From the NCBI RefSeq assembly GCF_002078875.1, contig NC_034413.1, positions 58,586,433 through 58,650,432 on the forward strand: a stretch of 64,000 nucleotides of DNA, written 5' to 3'. This document shows positions 22,901-35,200 of the stretch, piece after piece. This DNA is from Numida meleagris. Taxonomy: Eukaryota > Chordata > Aves > Galliformes > Numididae. Made by a program: the position numbers and the translations under genes. Position 1 is the first letter of the stretch. The number at the start of each line of letters is the position of its first letter. The notes beneath the pieces were generated by a model. The model saw nothing but the letters and a program-made list of their open reading frames with translations. It did not search any database and was not told the origin of the DNA.

Positions 22901-25900
22901 ATAACCTGTAATCTGTTTGCATAATTCCCTTGTGGTCTGTTGTACTCCTGTACAGGATGTGCTGTTACGCTGGCAAGGAGATCTGACATGGACTGGATCC
23001 GTTTGAAAAGAGGCTTTTTTTGTGGCTTGTGCAAATATATTTTCTTTACTTGGTGGAAAATGATTTTTTTGAAAGTGCTGGGTAATTTCTGACAATTACT
23101 GTTAAAAATGATGCTGTTCACAAAGCTTGATTTTTCTAGTTGCATGTTATGAAACAAAATAATAAATAGGGAAAACTGAGGCACCCCAATGTCTCTTTCC
23201 AGATGCAATGTGGATGCTGTTGATTTAATGGAAAATCCTACAAGATTTTCTCAAATTTCTCTTTAAAAATCAGCAGGAGACAGCAAATGATATTACTGGT
23301 CATAGTGATTGACACTGGAATGACTTAGTTTTCAGAGCTCAAAAGTTCCAGGCACATCTTGTCCCTGCTTTGTAGCTTGGTGTTTTCTCCACTGGATTCA
23401 GCTGAGTGTCAGGTGTTTGCACTCTGAGACTGTCATGTCAATAAGCAGCCAAACTCTTATGGACATACTGTGGAAACATTTTCCCTCAGGTGCCAGTTTT
23501 ACTTTTGCTGCTGCTTTTTTCCTCTAAAACCAGCTGAGGTCACTTTGATTATTCAAAGCTGAGTCTGTTCATTGGCAAAAGATGTCCAAACAGAATACTT
23601 CACCTGAAATCAGAATGACTGTGTTAGGTCTGTTGCTCTCTGTGAGGACTCAGAGTTCCAAGGCACACTCAAGTTTGTTGACTGTGCTTCACAAGCATTT
23701 CCCCTTAACATACCTTTTTCTATTTTTTTTGCTTTCTTAATTGCTTCCTGTGTGTTTCTGCTCTGTGGGAGAGTCAGAAAGTGATTCTGAAACAGGAGGA
23801 TGTGATATTTATTCTGTAGACATTAGGAGTTCTAATTACTCCCTGACGATTCTCATTCACAAAGCATTTTTATTTATGATGCTTTTTCTTAAATGATTAA
23901 ACATTTATTGGTTAAATGTTTGCTAAGTGTAAGGGCATCCCATCCTTGATGTTGGTTCCCAGTAGAAAAATAAGAATAAGAAAATAGTAGGTAGCTGTTA
24001 CAGGAAAGTCTTTCCCAATAGACAGTAGCTATTTATCAGAAAGATACTGGCTGCCCTATTAAAAAAAAAAAGTAATTAAGCCACTTATTTTTTAATATGT
24101 GGTTCCATCTAAGTAGCTTTGGATTTGTTGTTGTTTATCATTGTTCTTGTTTCACAGCTGTTCTGTCTGCTCTTCATCACGTAAATAAAACCTTTTGAGG
24201 TTTGACTGTGTAAAATATATGTATATATCTCAGGTAGCTTGTTAGTTGCTGTTTTGTTTTCAAATTGGCAACAACATTTTTTTCAAGTTCTCACCTTCAG
24301 GCTGCTGGAGTTCAGATGAAATGCGCGCAAAGAAAACCAAACTGAAGGACATAGTGGAAGTCAACCATGGAAAAGCCCTCAGTGGCTGTCCTAGAGATGT
24401 GGGGCTTATGAATGTTACATTCCCATTTTCAGTCTGTTTTGGAATCCTTCCTTGTCTGCTGCTTTTTCTCCTTTCTTCCCTCATTTCATTTTACTCCTGG
24501 GATTCCCTTCTAATTTGTTCCTCTCTTAATTGAGACAGAGGCAGCAAAGTAAATCACTCCTTGTAGTGCATGCACTACCTTATGTGAAATAACTACAGTC
24601 ATCATGTGTATTTTATTGCTTCAATAGAACATGACAAAACAGGAGGGAGAAAACACTTAAGATATATCTATATAATGAGGATGCAATGAAATATTGGACC
24701 ATGTGTAGAAATAAGACTTGAGGTCGCGTAGTGTTAAGGCCAAGCAAAAAAAAGTCATCTAAAAAGTATTATTCTTGGTGTAGTACAGGTACAAATTCAG
24801 AATAGTTCCAGCAATAATGATATATGTCAGCGAAGGAATAAAATGAACTACTGTGGCAGGCAGTACAGGCTCCTTCACCATGGCATTGAAGGCTGAAGGG
24901 ATAACTACTGGTTTGGCTTTACTCCTTGCAGCAAGAACTGGGTAAGCCATGTAATTCTAGGCTGTGAGGTCTCAGTCCTCCACTCATTAATTCACTGCTC
25001 TTGAGGGCTGAATATCACTCAGGAATGAAGTTTTATCTGCTGAGTGCATTACTGAGAACGTAACTCTTCTATGTTAGAAGCAGGCCAGGGGTAGGGGACT
25101 GCAGGTAAAAAGAGATGATGGAATTGATTTTTTTTTTCAGACCATTTCTATGTCCTGGGCCTACTTTGTTGCGTAGCATGTGAATTCAGAATAGCTCCAC
25201 CAAATCCAGAGGAGATGAGTGGCATTTACTCTACAACAAGTGAAATCAGAGTGAGGCTGGAAGATGTATGAATTTTAGTGCCTGTAACATTATGCATTAT
25301 GCACACAACCTGACAATTCCTGAGCTCAGTTCCTGCTGTTAAGTATCTTCCTCACAACCTGCAAAGGCAGATTCTTTAATTAACCTTTAAATGATAATTA
25401 TTTCACTGGCAGTGCACCAAGCTAGAATCAAAGTAACTCAGTTCATACTGTATTACACTTGTCTCTTGAAGATATGTCAGATTACCTGCAGTATCTCAGT
25501 GAAGCTGAAAGTTCCTTCCCCAACTTATGTGCAGACAGCATAAGGATGGGGGGGGTATATGGGGCAGGGCAGATGATTTACTTTCCTGTGAAACATGCTC
25601 AGTGGAAAAGTCTGACAATGGGGAATGACACTTGGGAAGTGACACAAAAATGTACCAAGAAGAGAAAGTGCAAAGGAAAACTGGCCAGTTGTTCTGACTT
25701 CAGAAATTACCTCAATTGACCATATTGTGGTAAGCAATCTGTCCCATGAGGCTGGATGTCTTGTCAGCCTTTTTGATTCCTTCAGCAGTGTGTCTCTGAT
25801 GTACGCTTCCCTCTGCACTACAGCACACAGTTCACTGGTTCCCATTTATTCCCACGTGCTCATCAGCAAGTCTCTCATCTGAATGACTGGAATATATTGC

Positions 25901-27722
25901 TGTCTCCAGGCTAGTAAAGTAAGAATAAATGCATGCGACCACGTTCCTTATCTCCACATTGCAGAAACTTTTGTCAATCCCTGAGATAGACTGGGCAGAA
26001 GCTGAATGCATAACAAGATCATTTGGGGGTCATGGTACAATGATTAGATTCCTACAGCCTGTGTTACTGTAGATTAGTACTCTGGCTCCCTGGAGGAAAA
26101 ACAAATTTGAAATTCAACGCTACAGCCAGATGCCAGACGGGCCATCATAAACAGTGTGTGAACCTGAGAAAAATACACATCCTTTCAAGGTACTGAGATC
26201 TTTCTCAACAGACCCTAATCTCAGTCCTAAGCTTGAAAGGCTCTGTTGTAAATGGGACATTTCTGGCCACTCACAGGGATCACAGCAGTGGTTTCGTGAA
26301 CTTTCAATGCTTTTTCTTGGAAGAGAGGGGCCAAAAATGCACTGCAGCTCTGATTCAGTTACAGAGATTCCGAAGGCTGTGTGGTAACACGCATTGTGGG
26401 GGATAATTTTGCCAGACAGGGTTGACAAGGGACTGCCTTTTGTGCTCTGCAATCGCTTATTTTATCCCCTTAGTACATGTGTGAGGGACCACAGTGTACT
26501 GCCTACAAACAAATGGGTGCAGGGCATGAAACTGTCCAGGGACGTTATCCTACACTGGCAAGGAAAGTTTTCTAATCTTCTTGATGTCTGGCGGTGGATT
26601 CATAGCTTTCTGATTACACAGCAAAATGCATTCTGCAGGTCAAAGCTGATGCTCTTTTCTAATCTGTGTATTTGCTCCTGGGACAGGGATTGATCAATAT
26701 CCTTCCACCAGATAGCTTTTGCCAGGACAGTAGTTGCTTTGGATATAGTTTGGCTTATTGAGAAAAACAAAGCTTCTGCCTGATTCTCTCTAAGGCAGAT
26801 CCCTAAAGTGCCTGAGAGCAAGTGGTTTGGTCCAAGGTCTTGGCATCATGTAATGAGAGAAGTTCAGATTTCTCTAGACGCGCTGAATACCTTCCATGGA
26901 GAAATGAGGTTGTTGAAAGCTGACTTTCTAACTCAAGTATCAAGCAGGGAAGCATAATTAAGCCCCATATCGGAAGAAGAACAGAATCATTCCCCTAACA
27001 GGGCACAAACCCAAACAACTCCCTGTTCCTTCCTTTTTATATGGTAAAAGAAAGAGAAACATTTCATCCTGCCAAAGAACAAAAACAAAAACAGCAACAA
27101 AAAAGGTGTTAGCAAACGCGATCTTATTCCAACAGTGCCCAACCTAAGAGAACAATTTGTGCTTCTGCCAGTAGATACTGCAATTGGATCCTATTTCGTA
27201 GCAGCAGAATTGTTGTAACTGCTGTCGAGGCACAGCATGCTGCTAAAAACCTGGCAACTTTTATGAAAGCCGTTTATATTACTGTAGGCTTCCTATAAAC
27301 AGTGGCAATAAAAAGCTAAACTGTTTTAGGAATAAGATGCAGATATTAGAGATGAGTTTTTCTGCAACGGTAATGCCTTTTGGCAAGTGTGTTAGCATTT
27401 TTAAAAAATAATAAAAATAGAAAAAGTAGAAGCCTCTCTTAGAAACGATCTCTCTGCAACCTCAACAGTCAGCAGACAGGCAGTGAGCAGAGCTCACCAA
27501 GTACAGAGCTCTGCCTGCAGAACTTGGTACTAGATTTGAGTATATTAATTATGTTTGATATCAGGGGGAGAGCACTCCTCCCAGGCAGCAAAGACATCTC
27601 TTCTGGATGAATATTTAGATTGGAAGGATCAAGCTTCTAAGCTGCCCTCTGAAGTCTTGCATTGCTTCACTAGCACGCAGTGGGTATAAAGGGTTTCTTC
27701 AGTGCTGTCCCAGTCATTCAGC
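19971..27722. other. Unique AT-rich sequence, 7.75 kb
   Basis: No gene and no CR1, LTR or mariner fragment is recognised. Small features are a T run at 21483-21496 and an A run at 24061-24071. Open frames of 95-111 codons (for example 22135-22663 and 26120-26452) overlap open frames on the same or opposite strand and show no known domain. The 63-codon minus frame at 24759-24950 contains a hydrophobic segment but I do not recognise it. Confidence 0.45.
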
Positions 27723-28050
27723 GAATCATAGAATTGTTTGAATTGGAAGGGACTTTTACAGATCACCTAGTCCAACTTCCTGCAGTGAACAGGGATGCCT
27801 ACAGATCCATCAGGAGCTCAGAGCCCCTGCAGCCTGACCTTGAGTATCTCCAGGGATGGGGCACCTACCACCTCTCTGGACAATCTGTTCCTGTGCCTCA
27901 CCGCCCTTACTGTAAAAAACTTCCTTATATCCAATTTAAATCTCCCCTCTTTTAGTTTGAAACAATTTCCATTTGTCCTATCACAACAGACCCTGCTAAA
28001 GGGTCTGTCCCTTTCTTTCTTATAGCCTCTGTTGAGATACTGAAAATGAC
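27723..28050 (-). mobile_element. CR1 LINE 3' fragment, antisense
   Basis: About 330 bp of CR1 in reverse orientation. Plus-strand blocks are AATCATAGAATTGTTTGAAT, GATCACCTAGTCCAACTTCC, CCTGACCTTGAGTATCTCCA and CACCGCCCTTACTGTAAAAA. The 3' end is at the left. The minus strand keeps an interrupted piece of the ORF2 C-terminal region. Confidence 0.92.
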
Positions 28051-28397
28051 AGGGCCAGCAACAAAGCAAGGCTGTACAGACATCTAAGGCTAAAACTGTC
28101 TTTTTTTTTTTTTTTATTTAAATCCTCTTGAGTACCTCTTAGCACGTAGGTAGAGCACAGCTTTCCAGATATTTCTGATAGTACACGTGAGCTCATCTTT
28201 TAGGAGTTTTAGACTGGTCTTCATTTTTTTCCAGAGTAGTTGCCTGCTAGGGTTCTTTAGATTCTACTGGACTTTCCAGTGGAAACACTGGAAATCAGAC
28301 CACACGTGTATGGGCCTATCTGCAACAGGCCACATCTGATCTTAAGGATGTATATTTGTTCTTATATATAGTGATCAGATTTCTCAGCTGCTGATCT
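28051..28397. other. Unique sequence
   Basis: No gene is recognised. A T tract lies near 28101-28116. Confidence 0.45.
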
Positions 28398-28486
28398 GGC
28401 AGTTGGCAACCCTGCCCACGGCAGGGGGTTGAAGCTTGATGATCTTTAAGATCTCTTCCAACCCAAGCCATAATGTTATTCTCTAA
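28398..28486 (+). mobile_element. CR1 LINE 3'-end fragment (first of a pair)
   Basis: A CR1 end with CAACCCTGCCCACGGCAGGG, TTGATGATCTTTAAGATCTC and TTCCAACCCAAGCCATAATG, then a degenerate tail TTATTCTCT. Another CR1 end starts at once. Confidence 0.85.
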
Positions 28487-28557
28487 TTCATTGCAGAGGA
28501 ATTGCACTAGATGATCTTTAATGGTCCCTTCCAACTCAAAATGATTCTATGATTCTG
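28487..28557 (+). mobile_element. CR1 LINE 3'-end fragment (second of a pair)
   Basis: About 70 bp with TTCATTGCAGAGGAATTGC, ACTAGATGATCTTTAATGGT, CCTTCCAACTCAAAATG and the tail ATTCTATGATTCTG. It sits in the tail of the preceding CR1, in the same orientation. Confidence 0.85.
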
Positions 28558-30324
28558 TATATGAAAGCTTTGAGCTACGTTAATTTTGTTAGTTTTCATT
28601 CTAGGTATAATTTCTATTGGTTTGAAGCGTTAGAGAGATTTTCTTTCTGAGCCTGGTTTGAAAGACTTTCCAGAAAATCCCTGACCTGAAAATGGCTGGA
28701 GGGAGAAATGTGCTTGCTCCAGCTGTATATTCTTTACTAGTCATCTCCTTCTGGTTACCTCTGGAGACTGATTACTAGGCATTGGTTTGACGTATTGAAG
28801 CTGTTCCCTTACTCTTGTTTTCTGGTGTACAAGGTGACACTTTCCAGCCAAACAGCTGTTGGGCAAAATGCGAGGATGCAAACTGGGGACTATCCTGTTA
28901 GTTTTAGACTCCAACAAGAGCAAGTTTTAGGCTTTGTACAAGAACAGATGTACACTGAAAAATCAATCATGGCAAGGATGTTCTCTCTATCCCCAAAGGT
29001 TTCCATTTGAAAGTAAGATATGCAAAAGTCTGCTTCACACTTCCCTATATGACTAAAAATATTAACACAATCCCACATAGGCCCAACGAGAGGCTTTAGA
29101 AAATTGGAGATATTGTAAATCTATGGGAACATTATAGTCATTTACACTTAATCATGGGCTAACAAAGTGTGGGAGCTGTGCACAAAGTGTGTGGAGATTT
29201 TTCCAACAGAAAGCTGTTTCCAATTCCCTAGGAGCCTCTCCCCAGCCCAGCAGTTTGGCCAGGGTTGGCAGTAGCACATCTAAGATTAGGTTCAAGTTCA
29301 TTGTCTGCAGCCGTAAAATTATGCCTACTTAAGCTGTGCTTAGTGCCTATTATTTATCCTACCTGGAGCAAGATAACGAGGGGCTATCTATGCCTACTCT
29401 CTTGATCTTAAAGGATTTCTTTTCTCACATTGTAGGAGGCTGTGAATATAAATACAATTAAATATAGTTTTCCCCCGATTCCCTTATTGTTCCACAGAAG
29501 CTCAAATTCTATCTGCTGCAGTTAGTATTAGCTACCTTGTAGGGTACAATGTAAAGCACTTTTTTTGAAAATGAGCCTTTTTTTCCCCTTGTGTTTGTGG
29601 ACTGCTGGTGAGCAGATCACCATTTTCTCAAGGTTATTCAGCATGAGAATAATTAGGCACATAGAATCATGAAGTTTGACTGGAAAAAGGAAGAAGGAAT
29701 GACAATTCTTTGACTATATATAGCTTCTATAAGAACAGCATTTATTGAGCCCTGAGATTCAATGTTCAAGCTTTTTCAATTAGATTCTCTAACTTTGAAG
29801 CTTTGTGTCTCCTATTTGAATAGTAAGTAAGCAGGAGCAGAGTTACAGGCTTTAAAAAAAAATAATAATTGCTCTTTGCATTAAATTGGCAATATTCTTA
29901 CTTTTGAATTTTTTTAGTAAAAATGTAAGCCCATGTATGAATTGAGTGATGAGACTTCTAGAGGTTTATGAATATATCTTAAGGAAACTTATTTAAATGT
30001 TTGCTGAAAAATGTGCAGAATATAACTTTTTTCCAAGCTAATTCACTGTTTATTCACTAAATAAATGTTTCTGCAGTTTTCTGTTGATGAGGAAACAAAT
30101 CCAAAAACTAATCAGGAATTGGTACGTTTTTAGTAGAATCAGTAAGTCGATTTGCTGCATCTATTTGAGAAGAGATGTGGAGCTGAGAGCACCAGTCTCT
30201 GCTGCCCTCATAACCCCTATGCCTTTCTCAAATGAGGACCTAGATCCAGAGCTCTAGCACATGCCCATGGGTTTGTTTGAAAGCTGCTTTCCAAATGAAC
30301 TGGGAGAGGCCGGACAACTACAGT
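28558..30324. other. Unique AT-rich sequence
   Basis: No gene is recognised. A very short stretch near 29660-29690 (CATAGAATCATGAAGTTTG) may be the end of an old antisense CR1, but it is too short to call. Confidence 0.4.
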
Positions 30325-30450
30325 GGGTTGTGTCTAGCTTTGTCCAGTTGTTTTTGAGTGCCTCCAAGGATGGAGACTCTAGAGCCTCTCTGGGAAACCT
30401 ATTCATCTAGCCTTACATTAAAAGGATATTTTTCTTATATTTCAAGGTAT
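30325..30450 (-). mobile_element. CR1 LINE fragment, antisense, old and uncertain
   Basis: Weak similarity to reversed CR1: GAGTGCCTCCAAGGATGGAG, GCCTCTCTGGGAAACCTATT and TTAAAAGGATATTTTTCTTA stand in the right order. The copy is heavily diverged, and both ends are uncertain. Confidence 0.6.
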
Positions 30451-30758
30451 TTAAATGTCAGAGAAGCCTGGACTTTCGGTTTTGTTATGGCTGACTTTAG
30501 TGTTAGAGGCATCAGTCATAGAGACACATCCAGGTTCTTCCTTACATAGACTGCTCATGGGAGTGGGAAGTGCAAGCTGCCTTGTGCAGAACTGGAATCA
30601 ACCAATGACAGCGGAGGTCTCAATTCAGTTTACCTGTAGTTGCTAAAATAGGAGCATTAAATTCTTGGTGTCAGAATCATGTGATGTGTGAAATAACGTA
30701 ATTACCATTTATCTGGTGCTCACATTTCCTTGTATTCCACTAGGGCACTTTTAGTTCC
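30451..30758. other. Unique sequence
   Basis: Nothing is recognised between two antisense CR1 fragments. Confidence 0.4.
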
Positions 30759-30945
30759 CATAGAACCAAGGAATCATTTGAGTTGGAAGGGACCCTTAAA
30801 GGCCATCTGGTCCAACTCCCCTGCAGTGAGCAGGGACATCTGCAGCTCAGTCAGGTTGCTCAGAGCTCCATCCAGCCTGACCTTGAGTGTCTCCAGGAAC
30901 AGGTCATCCACCACACCTCGGGCAACCTGTGCCTCACTACCATTG
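30759..30945 (-). mobile_element. CR1 LINE 3' fragment, antisense
   Basis: Reversed CR1 end with CATAGAACCAAGGAATCATT, GTTGGAAGGGACCCTTAAAG, GGTCCAACTCCCCTGCAGTG and CCTGACCTTGAGTGTCTCCA. The open frames of 116-175 codons over this region on both strands are by-products of the CR1 sequence and not host genes. Confidence 0.9.
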
Positions 30946-32146
30946 TGCAAACTGTTGCATTTAGAACATGGGGCACATGGTTTCAGAAGGCAGGGAATTG
31001 CACCCCTCACTTCCCTGTTTCCACCAAGAGAGCAGGAGCTGGAAAATCTCAGCCAACCTCTATCCAATGGAGAGAACGTTGTCATCTTAGGCATCATTTT
31101 GAAAATTTGCTTGTGGCACAAACATATGAGTAATCTGCAAGACAGGTAGGCATCGGTTATATTATAGATAGATACCCCAGGCAAGAGCATGCTCATGGGG
31201 CCTTCTGCAAGGAAACAGAACAGCAAACAGCTTTCACATTCAGTGCAGCAGCCCAAGGATGTGGCTAATGTGAGGTACACAGGGGTGTGAATGCAGAGCA
31301 AGTAATCCTGCGGTCACTGCTGGTGTGCTGGCTGTTCCTGACAGCAAATGCAAAGCAGCTCGCCCTGTTCCTCTCTGTGTGCAGTGGGCTCATAGCCAGC
31401 CAATGTGCTATACATCCTCACCCAGCCTCGCCTCCAGTGCCCACAGCCTGCACAATACATCAATAAATCAGCACAGCCATCTGACAAGTTGTTTTGGTGT
31501 TGGTAGTTTCTCAGAAGATTTGCCTAGGAAGCAAGGAGGGAACCTGGCTGTGCGCAAGCACCAGGGTGACCCACTGGGTCGGGGCAAGGTCTGTCCCACG
31601 GGGCTGCCACTGCTGGAGAATAGAGGGCCCACTGCTGGGGGATGCCAGGTGAGCTCACACAACAGTGTGGCTTTGTCCTTCTCTAAAGATCAGCACTCTA
31701 GCTAGTACTCACCTGACATGATAGACCTCAGCTTCCAGCAAAGCAGGCCAGGATGGCAGCCACCTGCTCCCTTCCAGCCATTCTCTGGCTTGCTTTCATC
31801 TTTCCACAACAAAAGGAGCAACAGCAAAACAGGTTTGCTCAGGGGCAGGTTAACCAGTCTTGCAGCATTGCCTTCTGCTCCAGGGTGAGCTGCATGCCTG
31901 CTTGGCTCAAGTAATTGAAGGCAGTGCTGTCACTGTGCTCTAAGAGGTACCTTTTTGTACCATATAACCACTGGATATTTGGGAACTTACTGAATGTGAC
32001 CTCTGGATCAAAGCTATGAGGAAAAAATTAATCTGTGTACAGTTTTTGAGTCAAAATCTTAGTATCTCCATACTAATTGCTATATATATATAATTTTGTA
32101 TACATATGGTATGGCTCTGCATGATGTAATTTCAGAAAAGGACAAA
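30946..32146. other. Unique sequence with a GC-richer block
   Basis: The block at about 31200-31700 is clearly richer in G and C than its surroundings and carries a 126-codon plus-strand frame (31325-31705) without a recognisable domain. A good splice-donor-like sequence, CCAGGTGAGC, occurs near 31646. No gene can be supported. Confidence 0.4.
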
Positions 32147-32262
32147 ATATGATTCCATGATTCTAAACCGTTTAGTAGTGGGACAGTATTGGTAATAGGT
32201 GGATGGTTGGACTGGATTATCTTAGAGGTCTTTTCCAATGTTAATGATTCTATGATTCTGGT
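32147..32262 (+). mobile_element. CR1 LINE 3' ends, probably two in tandem
   Basis: TATGATTCCATGATTCT at about 32148-32164 looks like the tail of one CR1. It is followed by GTAATAGGTGGATGGTTGG, GGATTATCTTAGAGGTCTTT and TCCAATGTTAATGATTCTAT of a second, plus-oriented CR1 ending near 32262. A short TA repeat precedes it near 32082-32093. Confidence 0.8.
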
Positions 32263-35200
32263 ATGTCTTTTTCTCCCTTCTACAACTGAAATGTGGCTTA
32301 AGTACTTAAGGACTTCAATGATGCAGCAGCCTGACACAATCAACCAGAATTTCACCTTCTATTAACCAGTCAGCATTGATTAGCATGAACAATCTCAGAG
32401 AATATCAAAGCCATGCATGAACTGGTGAAAAAAGGGTTTGAAGCTAGCACTCTTATCAGAGAGATTGTGGAAACAGTCATGTGATTCCCCTGACCCTTTG
32501 AACGAAATGGCAGCTCCAATGGCTCATAATCCTTCATAAGCTTATTATTTGAATCAGGTAAATCAATATACAATTCTAAATAGGATCTCTACTCTCCCCA
32601 CAGATGAACGAAAATGAAAGGTTAAATTTGGCAGATACACCACTGGGAATTCACAGAATTCGTTTCTCTGGGAAGTGATGTGGGCAGGTATTTTGCTACT
32701 GCAGGTCCACACTGCACCTTTCAGAGGAATAATTTAATATTGCTCCTTCCGGTGCTTCCTTCTTTCTTCCTTCACTGATCAGAGGAACTTTGCCATTTTG
32801 TACCAGCTGGAGTTGGTGAAATTTTGCTGCACACTGGAGCAAGCATTTGATCAATCCCTTTGATTGTAATTTTTACAGCAGCCACAAACATCTTGAGCTC
32901 TTCAGAACAGGGAAGAAAAAGGTTCTGATATCCAGTTAAAACTAGATGATTATTTTCTGTTCCCTTGTGAGCAGCAGTGTAAAATAGAACTCATTTTCTG
33001 TTGACGTTTCACTGATTTTCTTCATTCTTTTCTCTGTAGAAAGCTTTGGAAACTAAGTGTTCACTTAAAGTGGGTTTGTTTTTATTTTTAAAAAAATTGT
33101 AAATGCAAAGAGATACAAAACCATATTTATCCTCAAATGACCTGATTCTCAGATGTGGTCCCTATTCTGAGGAAACTTCACTTTGATTCATTTGGCTGCC
33201 AGGTAGAGCAGGCCACAGCACTCCCTCAGTGGCTGTTTTCACCTGGAATATTGCTACTACAATTCTCTGGAGATTTTCTGGCCAGTTCTGCAGATATCAG
33301 AAGCTTTGGTTGTTCTGGAAAACAACAACAGCAAATGCAGATCTAAAGCATAAATAATGCTGTTCTGGTGTACCTCTTATTCTGCCTTTGCTTGAAGAAA
33401 GCTCCCTTTGAGAAGGCTGAGAACAACAAGTGTTTTGTATCAGTTGGCAGCGAATGTGGCTGAGGAGTGAGGCTGTCAGGATGCTTCTCTTGGCCTGGGA
33501 GCCAGCGCAGTCACAGAGCTGGCAATGACAGATCTCTGTCCTGCTTTTGCTCTCCACACAGCTTGTGTTTTTCCTTCCTGCCCCTGAGAATCCTCACGGT
33601 TCGTATTTAAAAGACATAACTCATTTCTTTGACTTTGCTTACTTACATTCTGGCAAATCCTTTTTAATCAGGCTATTTACAAAATTTGTTTTCTCCGGGA
33701 ATAGCACAGCATTAACATATGACAAATGACATTTCAGCTTATGATATCGTTCACTTAAATTAGTTTGAAGTGTTTCTAAGTAGATTTGGGATTTCATTAA
33801 ACGTGGGCTCTGAAAGTATATTTTGCCATGTGGTATTTCAGCCTGTAATAAGGCTGAATTCCTTCCCATCTTACCTATATCTGTCAGTGTGCAATGAGCT
33901 CAGTGATTTCAAGGGCTAAACCATTAAGGTTTTTTAAAGAGAATTATGAGTGTTGAATCTCAGATCATTAAGAGGAAAGGTTGATGGAATCATGTCATAA
34001 TAAATCCAGGTTCTTAAGGACCAGCTAAGGGGAGAGGATGGGAAAATCCTTGATGATCTTCATATACCTGACGGATATCAAAGAATAGTGTGTATCTGTG
34101 TACACTACTAGAGAGCACTCTAATCTGCAGGTTTTTATACATTAAGTCATTTAATCTCTGTGCTAGTAAATAATGTTTAAAAAGCATAAAAATTCATGCA
34201 TTTGAGAAGTAAACATTAAAAAGGAGTCAGTAATTGACTAAAATTGTCAGCAGATTCCTGAGTCTTTCCTGAAATGGCATGTCTTTCCCACTCCTATAAG
34301 GCAGATATTCTGTTGGCTGGTAACTAAGCTAAATACTATTCAAGATGTTCATGTTATATTATACTGTTTCTCCCATGTGCTATTACTTATATTGAGGCTA
34401 CTTAAAAAAAAAAAAAAGCTGTGGTGTCTACCACAATACATTTAAATCTTCTCAGATCCCAAGAGATTATGAGAAACTAGAGAAGTGTGATGGTTATTTT
34501 AATAGCAATAAAAGTCTAATTTCAATTTTATGGATTTTTTATCATTTCAAATTGCTCATTTTGCACTTAAATCACATTTTCTTTCTTTTCTTCAAAATCA
34601 CAAGCAATAAAATTGCTTAAAAACATTGAAAATGCTGAAGAAGGAAAATGAAGGCAGAAATCTCAATTGATTCAATGTTGTTGGGCTTGAAACGTTAAAA
34701 ATTATAATAGATGGTTTATGAAAGCCAGAAATGCAATGCTGGTTTCTTTGTTTTGAATAAAAGAAATCTCATTGAATGATAGATACCTCACATTTTAATA
34801 AAATACTTTACCTTCCATTCAAAAGAGGAAAAAAGTAATATCAATTAACTATGATTATTTCAATTACATTTGATTATTATTTCATTTTCATTGGAGAAAT
34901 TAGTTTATTTTTCCATATATTGTTTATCTTATAAGATGGTTTTTAACATAAAATAACTTTATAAGTGGTGATTAAGCAAAGTGACTCAATCTGAAGTACC
35001 AGAGAAGAATTAACCTGTGACAAAAAATATGTGACTGTGTTAAACTATGACTTCTAATTTCAATTACTCTGAACCCTTTTTGGAGCCTTTGTCTTATGGT
35101 CTGAGACAATTTCTATCGTTTTAAGCAGTGTAACAAAAAACCACACAAGTTTAGACTTCAAAAATCTTTCCATATATTTCATTTTATTTTGTTTCTATCT

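Noticed and set aside
24759..24950. 63-codon minus-strand frame with a hydrophobic segment that looks like a small membrane protein
   Set aside because: No match to any small membrane protein family I could recall, and no neighbouring exon or promoter evidence. The length is within chance for this composition.
26120..26452. 110-codon minus frame overlapping a 77-codon plus frame
   Set aside because: Both strands are open over the same region without any recognisable domain, which suggests base composition and not coding.
29660..29690. CATAGAATCATGAAGTTTG resembling a reversed CR1 tail
   Set aside because: Only about 30 bases and no CR1 body next to it, so it cannot be called with confidence.
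30774..31301. 175-codon minus-strand frame and overlapping plus-strand frames
   Set aside because: They run through an antisense CR1 3' end plus flanking unique sequence; the CR1 explains the open region.
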